A stretch of 15,641 bases of DNA, from the NCBI GenBank assembly GCA_025997675.1, contig BNUX01000069.1:1-15641 (forward strand), given 5' to 3'. The notes under the pieces are model-generated. The model made no database searches. It worked only from the letters and a program-made list of their open reading frames with translations, and was not told where the DNA came from. Below are positions 7,540 to 15,547 of the stretch, in pieces (the stretch's first letter is position 1; each line of letters begins with the position of its first letter). This stretch comes from Spirochaetia bacterium (GTDB lineage Bacteria > Spirochaetota > Spirochaetia > Treponematales > Breznakiellaceae). A program made the position numbers and the translations under genes.

Positions 7540-8933
7540 AGAAGCATATTTTGCTCCCCCGGAAGGATCACGAAGTGTATTTTTTGTCTCCGGACCCCCG
7601 GATAAAAGGCAAAAAACTGACGCGGTTTATTGCCGATACATTGCCCGAACTGCATCCCGGTTTTTCCGCCGCCACGGTCTTTGATACGCAGAGCGTTACG
7701 TTAGATACCCGGCGGTGGATAATGATAACCGTTATTAAGCAGGAAGTATTAACCGAATACCGAATAGTTAATCCGGGCGCATTATTTTATACCGCTACCG
7801 CTCTGCTGGTTCATCTGCCTGGTTTTGCCGATCATCCTTTCTATTATTTTCCCGGTGAAACAATCGGTTATTCAAAGGACACAAAAGAACCTGTTTCTTT
7901 ACCGCAAAATGAAAATGGAAATACGATGCCGGGGGCGGATGAATTTGTAGCGGACTTGTTAGTACATGCTTCCGGCAGTTATTGTGTTTTTAAGAAGAAG
8001 GCGCGGCCTCTGTTTATATTTTTTCCTCTTTTGTTTGGCGCGGCTGCCCTGTGCGTATTTGTAGTATATCACTATCATACGAATACCAATAAAAAAGCGG
8101 TAAAACCAGTAACGATAATTTCAGAACCGGCAGTTACCATACAAACCGCGCCGGGTCCGTTCATGGCGCTTGCCGAAACCGCGAATGCTATATTGAATAC
8201 CGGCGGTACTATTCTCCTGTGGCGTTATAACGAAAATGCCGTTCCCACTTTTATGATCGATATATCCGGCTCTGATACGGTGCAGTTATTTGATGCTTTA
8301 CGCGTACTTGAGTATGTGCGGACCAATACTATTTCTGATATACAATACCATGACGGAAAACCTGCTTATACGCTGTCATTATCATTCGATACGGAATTAT
8401 ACCAACTACCGGTGCATGCCGCTTTTACGGATCAGGAAGAGGGGCTGTTCATGCTTTCTGCGGTACGAACCGCGCTTATACGCAACCAAGCTCATATAGT
8501 TTCGGAGACGCTCCCTTCGGGCGGTAATGGAAATACTTCCTGTGCCATTGCCTTTACCTGCGGGGTAACCAATTTTGTCAAAACGCTGGAGGAATTAGAA
8601 GTACTGGCGAAAGATAGAACGGCGCGTATTGAGGCGCTTTCGGTTTCTTTTGACCGGCAGAAAAATATATTCCTATGCTCTTGTTCTTTTTCTAAAATAC
8701 AGGAATATAGTAACGTGATAGCTTTAACGGGAAGTGATGCGGAGCTAATACCCGCCGCATTTGGATATAAAAAGCCGCCGGCTAATCCGGGGAAGATAGT
8801 AACGCCTGTTTTGACCGAAGACGAACTATCGGGATACACCAAGATTGGCGTTATACGAAATGATGATAATCAAATGATTACCTATTATCGGAACAAGGAA
8901 GGAAAAATTATAACGCAAGAGGAAAACAGATAA
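7527..8933 (+). CDS. GspL/PilN-like bitopic platform protein
   Basis: A 468-residue protein with a cytoplasmic region of about 160 residues, one membrane helix (161-182, preceded by KKKAR, giving an N-in orientation) and a periplasmic region of about 285 residues. This architecture and the position after the pseudopilins match GspL, which links the ATPase to the periplasmic parts of the machine. I cannot recognise a clear GspL actin-like fold, so homology is inferred from topology and context. No separate GspM or GspC follows, so the large periplasmic part may carry their tasks; its C-terminus (LSGYTKIGVIRNDDNQMITYY) has the short beta-rich look of an interaction domain. Start 7527 has GAGG 10 bases upstream; ATG 7536, overlapping the previous stop as ATGA, is an alternative. 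Confidence 0.65.
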   Translation: MYAMKKHILLPRKDHEVYFLSPDPRIKGKKLTRFIADTLPELHPGFSAATVFDTQSVTLDTRRWIMITVIKQEVLTEYRIVNPGALFYTATALLVHLPGFADHPFYYFPGETIGYSKDTKEPVSLPQNENGNTMPGADEFVADLLVHASGSYCVFKKKARPLFIFFPLLFGAAALCVFVVYHYHTNTNKKAVKPVTIISEPAVTIQTAPGPFMALAETANAILNTGGTILLWRYNENAVPTFMIDISGSDTVQLFDALRVLEYVRTNTISDIQYHDGKPAYTLSLSFDTELYQLPVHAAFTDQEEGLFMLSAVRTALIRNQAHIVSETLPSGGNGNTSCAIAFTCGVTNFVKTLEELEVLAKDRTARIEALSVSFDRQKNIFLCSCSFSKIQEYSNVIALTGSDAELIPAAFGYKKPPANPGKIVTPVLTEDELSGYTKIGVIRNDDNQMITYYRNKEGKIITQEENR

Positions 8934-9511
8934 TGCAAAAAAGAACGGCGTTTGTTTTATTTGCATGTACCCTGGGATTGTTTTCATGTAAAACAGCCGA
9001 ATTTGGCTACAAGGTGATAGATGTCAATGGAATGATTTATGATTTTTCAAACCGGCCTATTCCAAATTATAAAATATTCCTTGGTGAAAAATATTCATCC
9101 ACGACAGATATTAACGGCAGATTTCTTATTTCAAAGGTACCGGCGGGAGACTATATCATACACGGGGAAGGGGGCGGATACGAATCATATCAAAGCGCCG
9201 TGGTAATCTATCAAAGAGAGCAAATTATATATATTCGCCTTCCTTCTTTTAAACAGTTGCTCGAACTTGCTGATACGGCACTGGCAAAAAACCAAATTAA
9301 TGAAGCGGATGCATATCTGGTACGGGCCGGTTTGCTTGGTGAAGAGACGACAGAGCTGTTGTTTTATCGGGCAACGGTACGGTTTAGACAGAAGCGGTAT
9401 ATTGAAGCGTTAAATATATTACAAACTGCGGTAAATTCCGGTTCTACCGATATGTATGTACGTGAATTCTTAAATGACTTAAAAAGGATGCAGGATGAAA
9501 ATAAATTTTAA
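8933..9511 (+). CDS. Lipoprotein with carboxypeptidase-regulatory-like and TPR domains; pilotin candidate
   Basis: A 192-residue lipoprotein: signal peptide with lipobox LFSC (Cys19). Residues about 30-95 form a transthyretin-like carboxypeptidase regulatory domain (VNGMIYDFSNRPIPNYKIFL, TTDINGRFLISKVPAGDY). Residues about 105-175 are helical with TPR-like pattern (LADTALAKNQINEADAYLVRAG, then FYRATVRFRQKRYIEALNIL). TPR lipoproteins of the PilF/PilW kind act as pilotins that deliver secretins to the outer membrane, and this gene directly follows the platform genes with a one-base overlap, so a pilotin role is a reasonable inference. It could also be a surface scaffold. The domain calls are by eye. 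Confidence 0.7.
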   Translation: MQKRTAFVLFACTLGLFSCKTAEFGYKVIDVNGMIYDFSNRPIPNYKIFLGEKYSSTTDINGRFLISKVPAGDYIIHGEGGGYESYQSAVVIYQREQIIYIRLPSFKQLLELADTALAKNQINEADAYLVRAGLLGEETTELLFYRATVRFRQKRYIEALNILQTAVNSGSTDMYVREFLNDLKRMQDENKF

Positions 9512-9953
9512 GAATTGCGTTCTATTTCCAACAGTGGTATATTCCCTGCTTTTTGTATCCTGTAAATTAGCACAGGATGAATTCCCTCCGTATGTCGTAA
9601 GTAAACCGGTATGCTTAATTGAGCAAAAAATAGGCTATTTTAATTTTGTCGGTATTGAATTCGATCTTTTTAATAGTGGTGATAAAAACATTTCCAATTT
9701 TTATATTTCATTTATGGTCTATGATGCGGATACTCAAAAAAATCCATTTGCCGGATCAAATGTTATAAAAATGAGTTTTGACGGTTTGGTAAAAAGACAG
9801 GAAACACAAAAATTCTTTGTTGACCTTGATTCATATGTTTATACGGTTCCTGCTAAAGCATATTTAATAGATTTCTTCTGTATTACGAAGATAGTCTATG
9901 AAGATGGGAGTACATGGGAAGATACTGCGGGTGTATATTATACCAACAGTTAG
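9495..9953 (+). CDS. Small lipoprotein of unknown function
   Basis: A 152-residue lipoprotein with lipobox FVSC (Cys23) after a hydrophobic signal. The mature part is beta-rich and aromatic (IGYFNFVGIEFDLFNSGDKNISNFYISFMVYD), resembling an immunoglobulin-like or FxLYD-type fold in which a conserved comparison of extracellular strands is expected; I do not recognise a named family. It starts 17 bases inside the preceding gene with GCAGG/AAAGGA just upstream. Its base composition is visibly more AT-rich than the T2SS core genes. It lies between the TPR lipoprotein and the C11 protease, so it belongs to the distal lipoprotein block of the operon. Confidence 0.65.
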   Translation: MKINFKNCVLFPTVVYSLLFVSCKLAQDEFPPYVVSKPVCLIEQKIGYFNFVGIEFDLFNSGDKNISNFYISFMVYDADTQKNPFAGSNVIKMSFDGLVKRQETQKFFVDLDSYVYTVPAKAYLIDFFCITKIVYEDGSTWEDTAGVYYTNS

Positions 9954-9970
9954 TAATAAGGAGGAATTGG

Positions 9971-11326
9971 ATGAAAATTTTTATTGCGTCAATTGTTATT
10001 ATCTTTTTACTAGCCGGATGTGAGGCGTCATATACCCCCGATAAAATTAAACCTTATACAGAGCCGATACCTGAACCGGAACCGATACCGGAAGTTATTC
10101 CAAGGGAATGGACTTTTGTTGTGTATATGGCAGCGGACAATAACCTTGAAGCGGCGGCCATTGCTGATTTTAACGAGCTTGAAGGAATTGATCTTGCAGG
10201 ACAGCGGGTTTCCATTCTGGCGCTTTTAGACCGGGGGCCCGGATATGACGCCACAAACGGCGATTGGACCGATACCCGGCTTTACGAAATAACAACCGAT
10301 CCGGGTGGAAATAATGCAACTATTATTTCAAAGCGGCTTGACTGTCCTGAAATGGGATTAAGTGCAGCATCAAATACGGAACTTGATATGGCAGATCCAT
10401 TGGTTTTGTCACAGTTACTTGATTATGCCAAGCGTGTATATAGTGCAGATAATTATGGTTTACTCGTTTGGGGGCATGGAACCGGCTGGAAAGGAAGCGG
10501 AACTGCCGGTGGGCAAATACCTGAACCAATGAAAGCGGTTGCGATTGATGATACCAATGGCAGCACGTATATGCAGCTTAAATCTTTTGGAACGGCTGTA
10601 AAGAACAAGGGATTGAAAGTGGTCGGTTTTGACACCTGTTTTGGCGCATTGCTGGAGCTTGCATATCAGATAAGAGGTGATGCAGCGTATCTCGTTGGAT
10701 CTGAAGGTTTAATACCATCAAATGGGTGGGATTATACGTCCCTGTTTACCTCGTTTTTATTAAGTAGTCTTAGTCCGTCTGATTTTTGTGAATCCGCGAT
10801 AGATCAATTTAGCGCCCAATATAGCGGTACCCTTAACGCAGCCATATCAATGATTGATTTAGCGGAAATTGATAATCTGGTCGATACGTTTGAGGATTTT
10901 TCTCTTGTTTTGACTGCTGCTATAACTGCCGGTAATAAGACGACTGTCCGCGATGCAATTCTAACCGGCTCTACAATTGAAAGATACTATGATACGCCGC
11001 CGTCCGATTTATATATAGATATTGAGAGCTTTGGAGAGGCAATGTCCGGCTTGCTTTCAGTGGATGCGTCGGCGTTACAGGGCGCATTGGATAGTGCGGT
11101 CCCTAAATCCTGGCCGAAAAAGGGTAGCGCGGACCGTCACAAACTGGGTATCTATGTAATCGGTTTGACCGGTGTCGGTGTCCCGATGGGCTCTCATGAT
11201 CCGGGTTATATTAAAGGAAGCTCCAGTATGGGGAAAAGCGCATTTGTGGAAAGATCAAATTACTGGGTACCTCACTTTAACCCGGCGCCTCCCACCAGTG
11301 TTTTGGACAAACTCTTTTATTGGTGA
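9971..11326 (+). CDS. Clostripain-family (C11) cysteine protease lipoprotein
   Basis: A 451-residue lipoprotein protease. The lipobox LLAGC puts the lipid on Cys17, followed by a Pro/Glu-rich tether (EPIPEPEPIPEVIP, about 31-44). The catalytic domain opens with WTFVVYMAADNNLE, the usual clostripain start. The catalytic dyad is visible: His169 in LLVWGHGTGW and Cys223 in VVGFDTCFGALLELAYQI, with a following SEGLIPSNGWDY substrate loop. Members cleave after basic residues and often mature by self-cleavage. The start at 9971 has a strong AAGGAGG site; the frame extends upstream to 9914 without support. It comes 17 bases after the previous gene and is the last gene of the operon, making it a plausible surface-exposed substrate of the secretion machine, as pullulanase is for the Pul system. 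Confidence 0.9.
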   Translation: MKIFIASIVIIFLLAGCEASYTPDKIKPYTEPIPEPEPIPEVIPREWTFVVYMAADNNLEAAAIADFNELEGIDLAGQRVSILALLDRGPGYDATNGDWTDTRLYEITTDPGGNNATIISKRLDCPEMGLSAASNTELDMADPLVLSQLLDYAKRVYSADNYGLLVWGHGTGWKGSGTAGGQIPEPMKAVAIDDTNGSTYMQLKSFGTAVKNKGLKVVGFDTCFGALLELAYQIRGDAAYLVGSEGLIPSNGWDYTSLFTSFLLSSLSPSDFCESAIDQFSAQYSGTLNAAISMIDLAEIDNLVDTFEDFSLVLTAAITAGNKTTVRDAILTGSTIERYYDTPPSDLYIDIESFGEAMSGLLSVDASALQGALDSAVPKSWPKKGSADRHKLGIYVIGLTGVGVPMGSHDPGYIKGSSSMGKSAFVERSNYWVPHFNPAPPTSVLDKLFYW

Positions 11327-11434
11327 TATAAACGCGGGATACTACCGCTAAAAACAAGAAATCTTTTCAAATTAGGGAAAACCCTTAGATACTCCTGGGG
11401 CAAGAGCATTTACCTTTGCACTAGGAGTTCTACC
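11327..11434 (+). other. Spacer between secretion operon and phage-like module
   Basis: This 108-base stretch holds no gene. It lacks a stable GC hairpin with a T-run, so I see no intrinsic terminator and read-through is possible. A weak promoter-like pair (TTTTCA 11364-11369 and GATACT 11388-11393, 18 bases apart) is present. It is the sharp boundary between two unrelated gene groups. Confidence 0.5.
11391..11428 (+). promoter_or_regulatory. Inverted repeat that could sequester the connector-gene ribosome binding site
   Basis: ACTCCT (11391-11396) is a perfect complement of AGGAGT (11423-11428), and the latter is the ribosome binding site, six bases before ATG 11435. An inner helix, GCAAG pairing with TTTGC (including one G-T pair), can extend the hairpin. 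In the folded RNA the site would be hidden. This is seen in sequence only; its stability has not been calculated. Confidence 0.35.
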
Positions 11435-12031
11435 ATGAATGATCATTTACATAGTTTGCTGCCCCTCGCCGAGTTTAAGGCCATTAATGGCGTTGATGAC
11501 TGGGATGACGCTCTTTGCCGCTATTGTCTTATCACCTCCACCTACAGCATAGAGCAATACTGCCATAGACGGATTCTGAAAAAGAAACGGGTGGAATTCA
11601 CGGAATTTACCGGGGATTATGTCTTTCCCCTGCATGAGTACCCGGTACGGGAAATTCTGGCGGTATACCTCTCCCACTCTTTTAAACAGCCGGAACTGGT
11701 AGAACCGGAATTTTATAAGACCGTCCCGGATTGTACAGATTTAGAAGATATGCCGTTTTGCCTCTCTATCGCGCCGGGTTTGAGAATGGTCCGGGGTAGG
11801 TCGGCGTTGAAAATCCACTATTGGGCGGGGTATACGGTTGCGGAAGTTCCGGCTGATCTGGCTGCAGCGTGTATGGAGTTGGCGGCCTGGAATATGGCGC
11901 GGTTTCGGGGAAAGAAGATTGGGGTTACCGGGGCGGCGCGGGGGAAGTCCTCTGATAGGGAATATTTGGAACTGTCTATGCCGGAGAATGTGCGGCTTCT
12001 TTTAGAGCCGTACCGGAGGCGGATGATATGA
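11435..12031 (+). CDS. Phage gp6-like head-tail connector protein
   Basis: A 198-residue protein with the layout of HK97 gp6 / DNA-packaging adaptor proteins: LAEFKAINGVDDWDDALCRYCLITSTYSIEQYCHRRIL at 12-49 is the characteristic opening helical pair, followed by a beta-rich middle and a closing helical region (VPADLAAACMELAAWNMARFRG). Such proteins sit as a ring between portal and tail. There is no portal, capsid or terminase gene upstream in the window. It overlaps the next gene by four bases with GGAGG 8 bases ahead of that start. The assignment rests on pattern and on the tail genes that follow. Confidence 0.65.
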   Translation: MNDHLHSLLPLAEFKAINGVDDWDDALCRYCLITSTYSIEQYCHRRILKKKRVEFTEFTGDYVFPLHEYPVREILAVYLSHSFKQPELVEPEFYKTVPDCTDLEDMPFCLSIAPGLRMVRGRSALKIHYWAGYTVAEVPADLAAACMELAAWNMARFRGKKIGVTGAARGKSSDREYLELSMPENVRLLLEPYRRRMI

Positions 12032-12438
12032 GCAAATTTATAGAAGAAAAAATTGTTGATGGGGTCAAAGAGCTTTTAACCGGACGGGTCAATGCGATTT
12101 TGGCGGAAATGGAAGATACGATACCGCCTATTGAGTTGGGGGGCGGGATGGCACCGGGGATTGTGCTTGTCCAGGGGGAGAAAGGGGAAAAGGACCGGAT
12201 TATTGGGGTGGAGGTGTACGCTCTGACGGTGAGCTTCCCTATAAGCGGGGAACGGCACGGGTACGCTTATGCTGCCGCCGTCCATCAGGCTTTGAAAGAA
12301 GATGATACCCTGGGGGGTGCGGTGGATTGGACGGTGGTGGCCCGGAAGAAGTATGTGCCGCCGAAACAGCCCTGCTGCGGGGATTTGTGGGAATTGATTT
12401 TGACGCTGGTGGTAACGGTGGAGGGGCTAACGATATGA
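12028..12438 (+). CDS. Tail-terminator-like phage protein
   Basis: A 136-residue protein with an N-terminal helix (FIEEKIVDGVKELLTGRVNAIL), a central strand region (VYALTVSFPISG) and a helix YAYAAAVHQALKEDD followed by paired strands. Length, secondary-structure order and place between connector and tube protein match tail terminators or tail completion proteins, which cap the tail tube at its head-proximal end. No diagnostic motif was seen, so the call leans on position. Both ends overlap neighbours by ATGA. Confidence 0.45.
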   Translation: MSKFIEEKIVDGVKELLTGRVNAILAEMEDTIPPIELGGGMAPGIVLVQGEKGEKDRIIGVEVYALTVSFPISGERHGYAYAAAVHQALKEDDTLGGAVDWTVVARKKYVPPKQPCCGDLWELILTLVVTVEGLTI

Positions 12439-13313
12439 ATGTCCAGGGGCGGGATTGCACGATTACGCTTAAAACACAGTACCGGGAAATGGGGCTGCCA
12501 TACGCCGAGGAAACGATTAGGGAAGCGGTATCACTTTTGAAGGAAAACCCGGCGATTGAGGGGGACGGGAACTGCGGGGCTATTAGAAATAGTGCGGGGG
12601 TTACCGGGTGTGTGGTTACGCCGCTGTCTATTGAAACGGTTCCTTTGCTTTTTGTGCTGGCGTTGGGGCGGTCGGGTGTGCCGGTGTTTATAAGTGAAAC
12701 CAAGGGATTGTACCGCCATACCGTAAATCTTTCCGCTATGGAAAGTGGGCTGCGCTTTGATTTGATTCAGGAACGGGGGACGGTGCGGACGCTCTATGAG
12801 GGGTGCCGGGTTAAGGGATTTGAATTGCGGATCATACGGGGGGAAGCGATCAAGTTGAAATTGGATATTACCGGGGATCAAGCGCCGGTTACTTATGCCT
12901 ACCCGGATAGTACGGCGGTTTGTGGTGGGGAACTCGCGTTCTTCGAACGGTTTAAGGAAAATGGGGTGAAGTACCGGATAAATGGGAAAGAACAAACAAA
13001 TATCTATGGGCTGACTATCGCTACCCGGAAACAGGGGGGGACGCAAACGGAGGTATGGATTCACCGTGTTTTGGAAAGTACGGGGGAACTGCCACAGCTT
13101 ATTGAGAGTTTGGAAGTTACCGCACAACTGTATCGGGATTCCTACGAGTACCGTTCTTATGGAGCGTTCCGGCTACGGCTTTCCCGGCTGGTGTTGATGG
13201 CTGATGAAACTGACATTAATAGCGGGGATACGGTTATTGGGCCGCTACGGTTTTACTGCGCCGGGTTGTTTTCGGCGGATGTGTTTACGGCTGACGAGGA
13301 GGTTATTGAATGA
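12435..13313 (+). CDS. Tail-tube-like phage protein
   Basis: A 292-residue protein, almost wholly beta-rich, starting at ATG 12435, which overlaps the preceding stop as ATGA and has GGAGGGG about 9 bases upstream (the frame runs further up only as a shadow). Features of phage major tail or tube proteins include an early GDGNCGAIRNSAG turn, the VPLLFVLALG segment with the following YRHTVNLS strand and a RGTVRTLYEGCRVKGFELRI beta hairpin. Repeated strand patterns in both halves suggest a duplicated tube fold. Subunits would stack in rings forming the tail lumen. No sheath protein is seen, pointing to a non-contractile tail. Moderate confidence. Confidence 0.5.
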   Translation: MNVQGRDCTITLKTQYREMGLPYAEETIREAVSLLKENPAIEGDGNCGAIRNSAGVTGCVVTPLSIETVPLLFVLALGRSGVPVFISETKGLYRHTVNLSAMESGLRFDLIQERGTVRTLYEGCRVKGFELRIIRGEAIKLKLDITGDQAPVTYAYPDSTAVCGGELAFFERFKENGVKYRINGKEQTNIYGLTIATRKQGGTQTEVWIHRVLESTGELPQLIESLEVTAQLYRDSYEYRSYGAFRLRLSRLVLMADETDINSGDTVIGPLRFYCAGLFSADVFTADEEVIE

Positions 13314-14800
13314 AGTTTTATTCCCTAGATTCCGCATTGGGTGAAGCCATTGAGCAGAACGATAAGCCGGTACGGGTGCAGATTAGTCTTGACTGGTCGG
13401 GGAATGGTCATGTTGAAACGGTGCTTGAAAAGGACATTATTGAAGCTTCGTTTACCGGGTTAAAGGAAGTTGCCGGAGGGACTACGGCGCGGGGGGAGGT
13501 GTTACTTGACAACACCTATGGGGCGTATGCATGTGGAACACTTGGTTCGGGGCGTGAAGTACGGATTAGTTTTTCTGTTGGGGATGGCCTACCCTATTTT
13601 GAACGGTTTGTTCTGTATGTCGATGATAAGGGGTTTCAGGATGTGCGGGGGCCGGGACGGATGCGGCGGGTACGGCTGACGCTGCGGGATAGGTCGGCGG
13701 TGCTGCGGAAAACTGATGAAAGCAGGGACTGGACTAAGCCTTCGGTGTTTACCTACTCGGTGGTATGTGATAAGACCCAGTCTGAAAAATCCCTGGTTCA
13801 TTTGATTGCGCAACGGGCGGGGTTGGGGGTTAATGATATTGATTGCGCTACGATTCCGGTTTCTTTGCCATACGTCAGGATTACGAAAAATGTGTGGGCG
13901 GAACTTTCGGAACTGGCTACGGCGTACCGGTGTCACTTGGAATGTCCGGTAGAAAAGCCCCTGGTATTTGCCCATTCACCGTACCAAAGTGAAACGTTTG
14001 ATGTTGATGAGGCTTCCTATACGTTTAAGGGCAGCGATATATTTTATCTGCGGTTTACGGAATGTGTGGAGCAGTACCGTAATGCGGTGCGGCTTAAAAT
14101 AAACATACCGGTATCTTTGGAAAAACAGGAAATCTGGCGCTATTGCGATCCGCCGGTGGTGTATAACGAATTCTTAACCCCCCGGTACCCGTTTCGTTTT
14201 CCTGCAATACGAGAAATAGAGAAGTCGGGATATGAGGCGAGGTACACGGTTAAGGATGGTGGTCAGGAACGGGCGGTGATTTATGCGGACAGTATTGACA
14301 CCCAGGAAGAAACGGAAATGCGGCTTGGTTATGATGGGGGAGCTTTCCGGTATTCCGTTTATGACGTTACAAGCCACCGGGACCGGGCCGGTATTACCTT
14401 ACACCGTGATGGGGATGGCGATCTCTATGGGGCGGCGATTTATGGGCGGCCTATTGTACTGGATTTAAACCGTTCATGTTTCCTTACTGATACGGCGGCG
14501 GTGGGTTTGCGGGGGACGGCGGCATTGAATGTTACCGGGTCGTATTTTTCTGAGGATGCTATAGACGGCCGCCCACAGTATGAGGATTGGGCGAGGCGGG
14601 AACTGGCGGAACGGCTGCGGGATAGGCGGGAGATTACGGTCAAGACGCATAGGGGGATGTTTCATGCGCGGGTGGGGGCAGTGGTTATGGTACACACGGC
14701 AGAAGAAACGGTGCGGGGGACGGTGAACGCACTATCACTGCGGTATAAACGGGGCGCTGCTTTTGTGGCGGCGTTTAGGATTACGGAGGTAACGGTATGA
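13310..14800 (+). CDS. Tail hub / baseplate-like phage protein
   Basis: A 496-residue beta-rich protein. The first 135 residues form strands with MRRVRLTLRDRSAVL; a helical section KSLVHLIAQRAGLGVNDIDC (about 159-178) and the ELSELATAYRCHLEC stretch resemble the hub domain of gp27/gpD-type proteins, where a long helix and a conserved Leu-Ala pattern precede a strand carrying an LxF motif (here PLVFAHSP). The C-terminal region (EDWARRELAERLRDRREITVKTH) also resembles hub proteins, where a helix precedes a final beta-barrel. It would form the central ring at the tail tip and dock the cell-wall hydrolase encoded two genes on. Usually a tape-measure gene precedes the hub; here none does. Overlaps both neighbours by ATGA. 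Confidence 0.5.
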   Translation: MKFYSLDSALGEAIEQNDKPVRVQISLDWSGNGHVETVLEKDIIEASFTGLKEVAGGTTARGEVLLDNTYGAYACGTLGSGREVRISFSVGDGLPYFERFVLYVDDKGFQDVRGPGRMRRVRLTLRDRSAVLRKTDESRDWTKPSVFTYSVVCDKTQSEKSLVHLIAQRAGLGVNDIDCATIPVSLPYVRITKNVWAELSELATAYRCHLECPVEKPLVFAHSPYQSETFDVDEASYTFKGSDIFYLRFTECVEQYRNAVRLKINIPVSLEKQEIWRYCDPPVVYNEFLTPRYPFRFPAIREIEKSGYEARYTVKDGGQERAVIYADSIDTQEETEMRLGYDGGAFRYSVYDVTSHRDRAGITLHRDGDGDLYGAAIYGRPIVLDLNRSCFLTDTAAVGLRGTAALNVTGSYFSEDAIDGRPQYEDWARRELAERLRDRREITVKTHRGMFHARVGAVVMVHTAEETVRGTVNALSLRYKRGAAFVAAFRITEVTV

Positions 14801-15024
14801 TTGATGAGGACAGGCGATTGTTTATTGAGAGTATTGCGGAAATGAAGGAACTGAAAGGAGAGATGCGGGAATTCAAAGAGCATTTTCGGGAACGGGTTGA
14901 ACGACTTGAAAAAAAGGAGGGAGAACGGGGGCGGGATATGAAAGCTACCTTTAGTCTGCTGATTGCTTCGGCGGCCTTGGTGCTTAGCATTATTATTAAC
15001 TTTTTTAAGAATGGGGGAAAATGA
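14797..15024 (+). CDS. XhlA-like small coiled-coil membrane protein (holin-associated)
   Basis: A 75-residue protein: residues 1-47 are a strongly charged, heptad-like helix (MKELKGEMREFKEHFRERVE), and residues 51-70 are a single membrane helix followed by KNGGK. This is the architecture of haemolysin XhlA and similar lysis-cassette proteins, which bind the membrane and assist a holin. It precedes a cell-wall hydrolase gene with an ATGA overlap, as in lysis cassettes. No separate holin is seen in the window. The gene is secure (GGAGGT 7 bases upstream); the function is by analogy. Confidence 0.7.
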   Translation: MIDEDRRLFIESIAEMKELKGEMREFKEHFRERVERLEKKEGERGRDMKATFSLLIASAALVLSIIINFFKNGGK

Positions 15025-15536
15025 TGGGGTTGAAGTGGAATGCGGTTTTTGAAAATGAAAAGCGGGAGTTTGAATGGATGACGGAAAAGGAAAAGTTTCA
15101 ATACTTTTTGCTGCTTCAATATAATTCACCCTATGGGTGGGGGAAAGAAAACCCGGAAAGCTCGGATTGTTCGGGGGCGGTCTGTTTGGCGCTGTGTGCG
15201 GCCACCGGGTATTTTATTCGTACTACGGCGGATGATCTGTTTAAGCGGGTGTTTACGGTTCAGAAACCGGCAGCGGGGAGCATCACAGCGGCGTTTTTTG
15301 TTGACGGCTCCGGGAAGGCTGGTCATGTGGCGGGGCTTGTCGGGGATGGGGTAATACTTAATAGCCAGGAAGGAGGGGCGCAAGTAAAGGTGCTGGAAGG
15401 GATTTCAGCATGGTTCTGGAATAAAGGGGTGACTACCGCCATCCGGGGGTTGGACCGGGAGGTGTTGGCGCGACTTGCATCCGAAGGGAAAACACAGTAC
15501 GGGCTTGATAGTGAATTGAGCCATTATTTTGATTAG
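15021..15536 (+). CDS. NlpC/P60 cell-wall hydrolase of the phage-like module
   Basis: A 171-residue NlpC/P60-type cysteine peptidase. The nucleophile Cys50 lies in SSDCSGAVCLAL at the head of a helix, His102 in GKAGHVAGLVGDG begins the strand region, and a polar third residue (Asn114 in VILNSQ) follows at normal spacing; the domain occupies essentially the whole protein. There is no signal peptide. Such enzymes cut gamma-D-Glu to diamino-acid bonds in peptidoglycan and serve either as tail-tip lysins that open a path for DNA or as endolysins. Being next to the hub supports the former, being next to the XhlA-like protein the latter. ATG 15024 (second Met) is an alternative start. Confidence 0.83.
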   Translation: MMGLKWNAVFENEKREFEWMTEKEKFQYFLLLQYNSPYGWGKENPESSDCSGAVCLALCAATGYFIRTTADDLFKRVFTVQKPAAGSITAAFFVDGSGKAGHVAGLVGDGVILNSQEGGAQVKVLEGISAWFWNKGVTTAIRGLDREVLARLASEGKTQYGLDSELSHYFD

Positions 15537-15547
15537 GGGGTGAAGGG

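Noticed and set aside
11334..11348. GCGG and CCGC four-base inverted repeat after the C11 protease gene
   Set aside because: The stem is only four pairs with a seven-base loop and is followed by an A-run rather than a T-run, so it is not a credible intrinsic terminator.
11374..11385. AGGG-AAAA-CCCT small palindrome in the spacer
   Set aside because: Four base pairs can occur by chance, the flanks do not extend the pairing and no second copy was noticed.
12531..13127. A 198-codon minus-strand reading frame
   Set aside because: It lies wholly within the tail-tube-like gene and is rich in Arg, Pro and His, the typical antisense shadow of codons rich in CGG and GGG.
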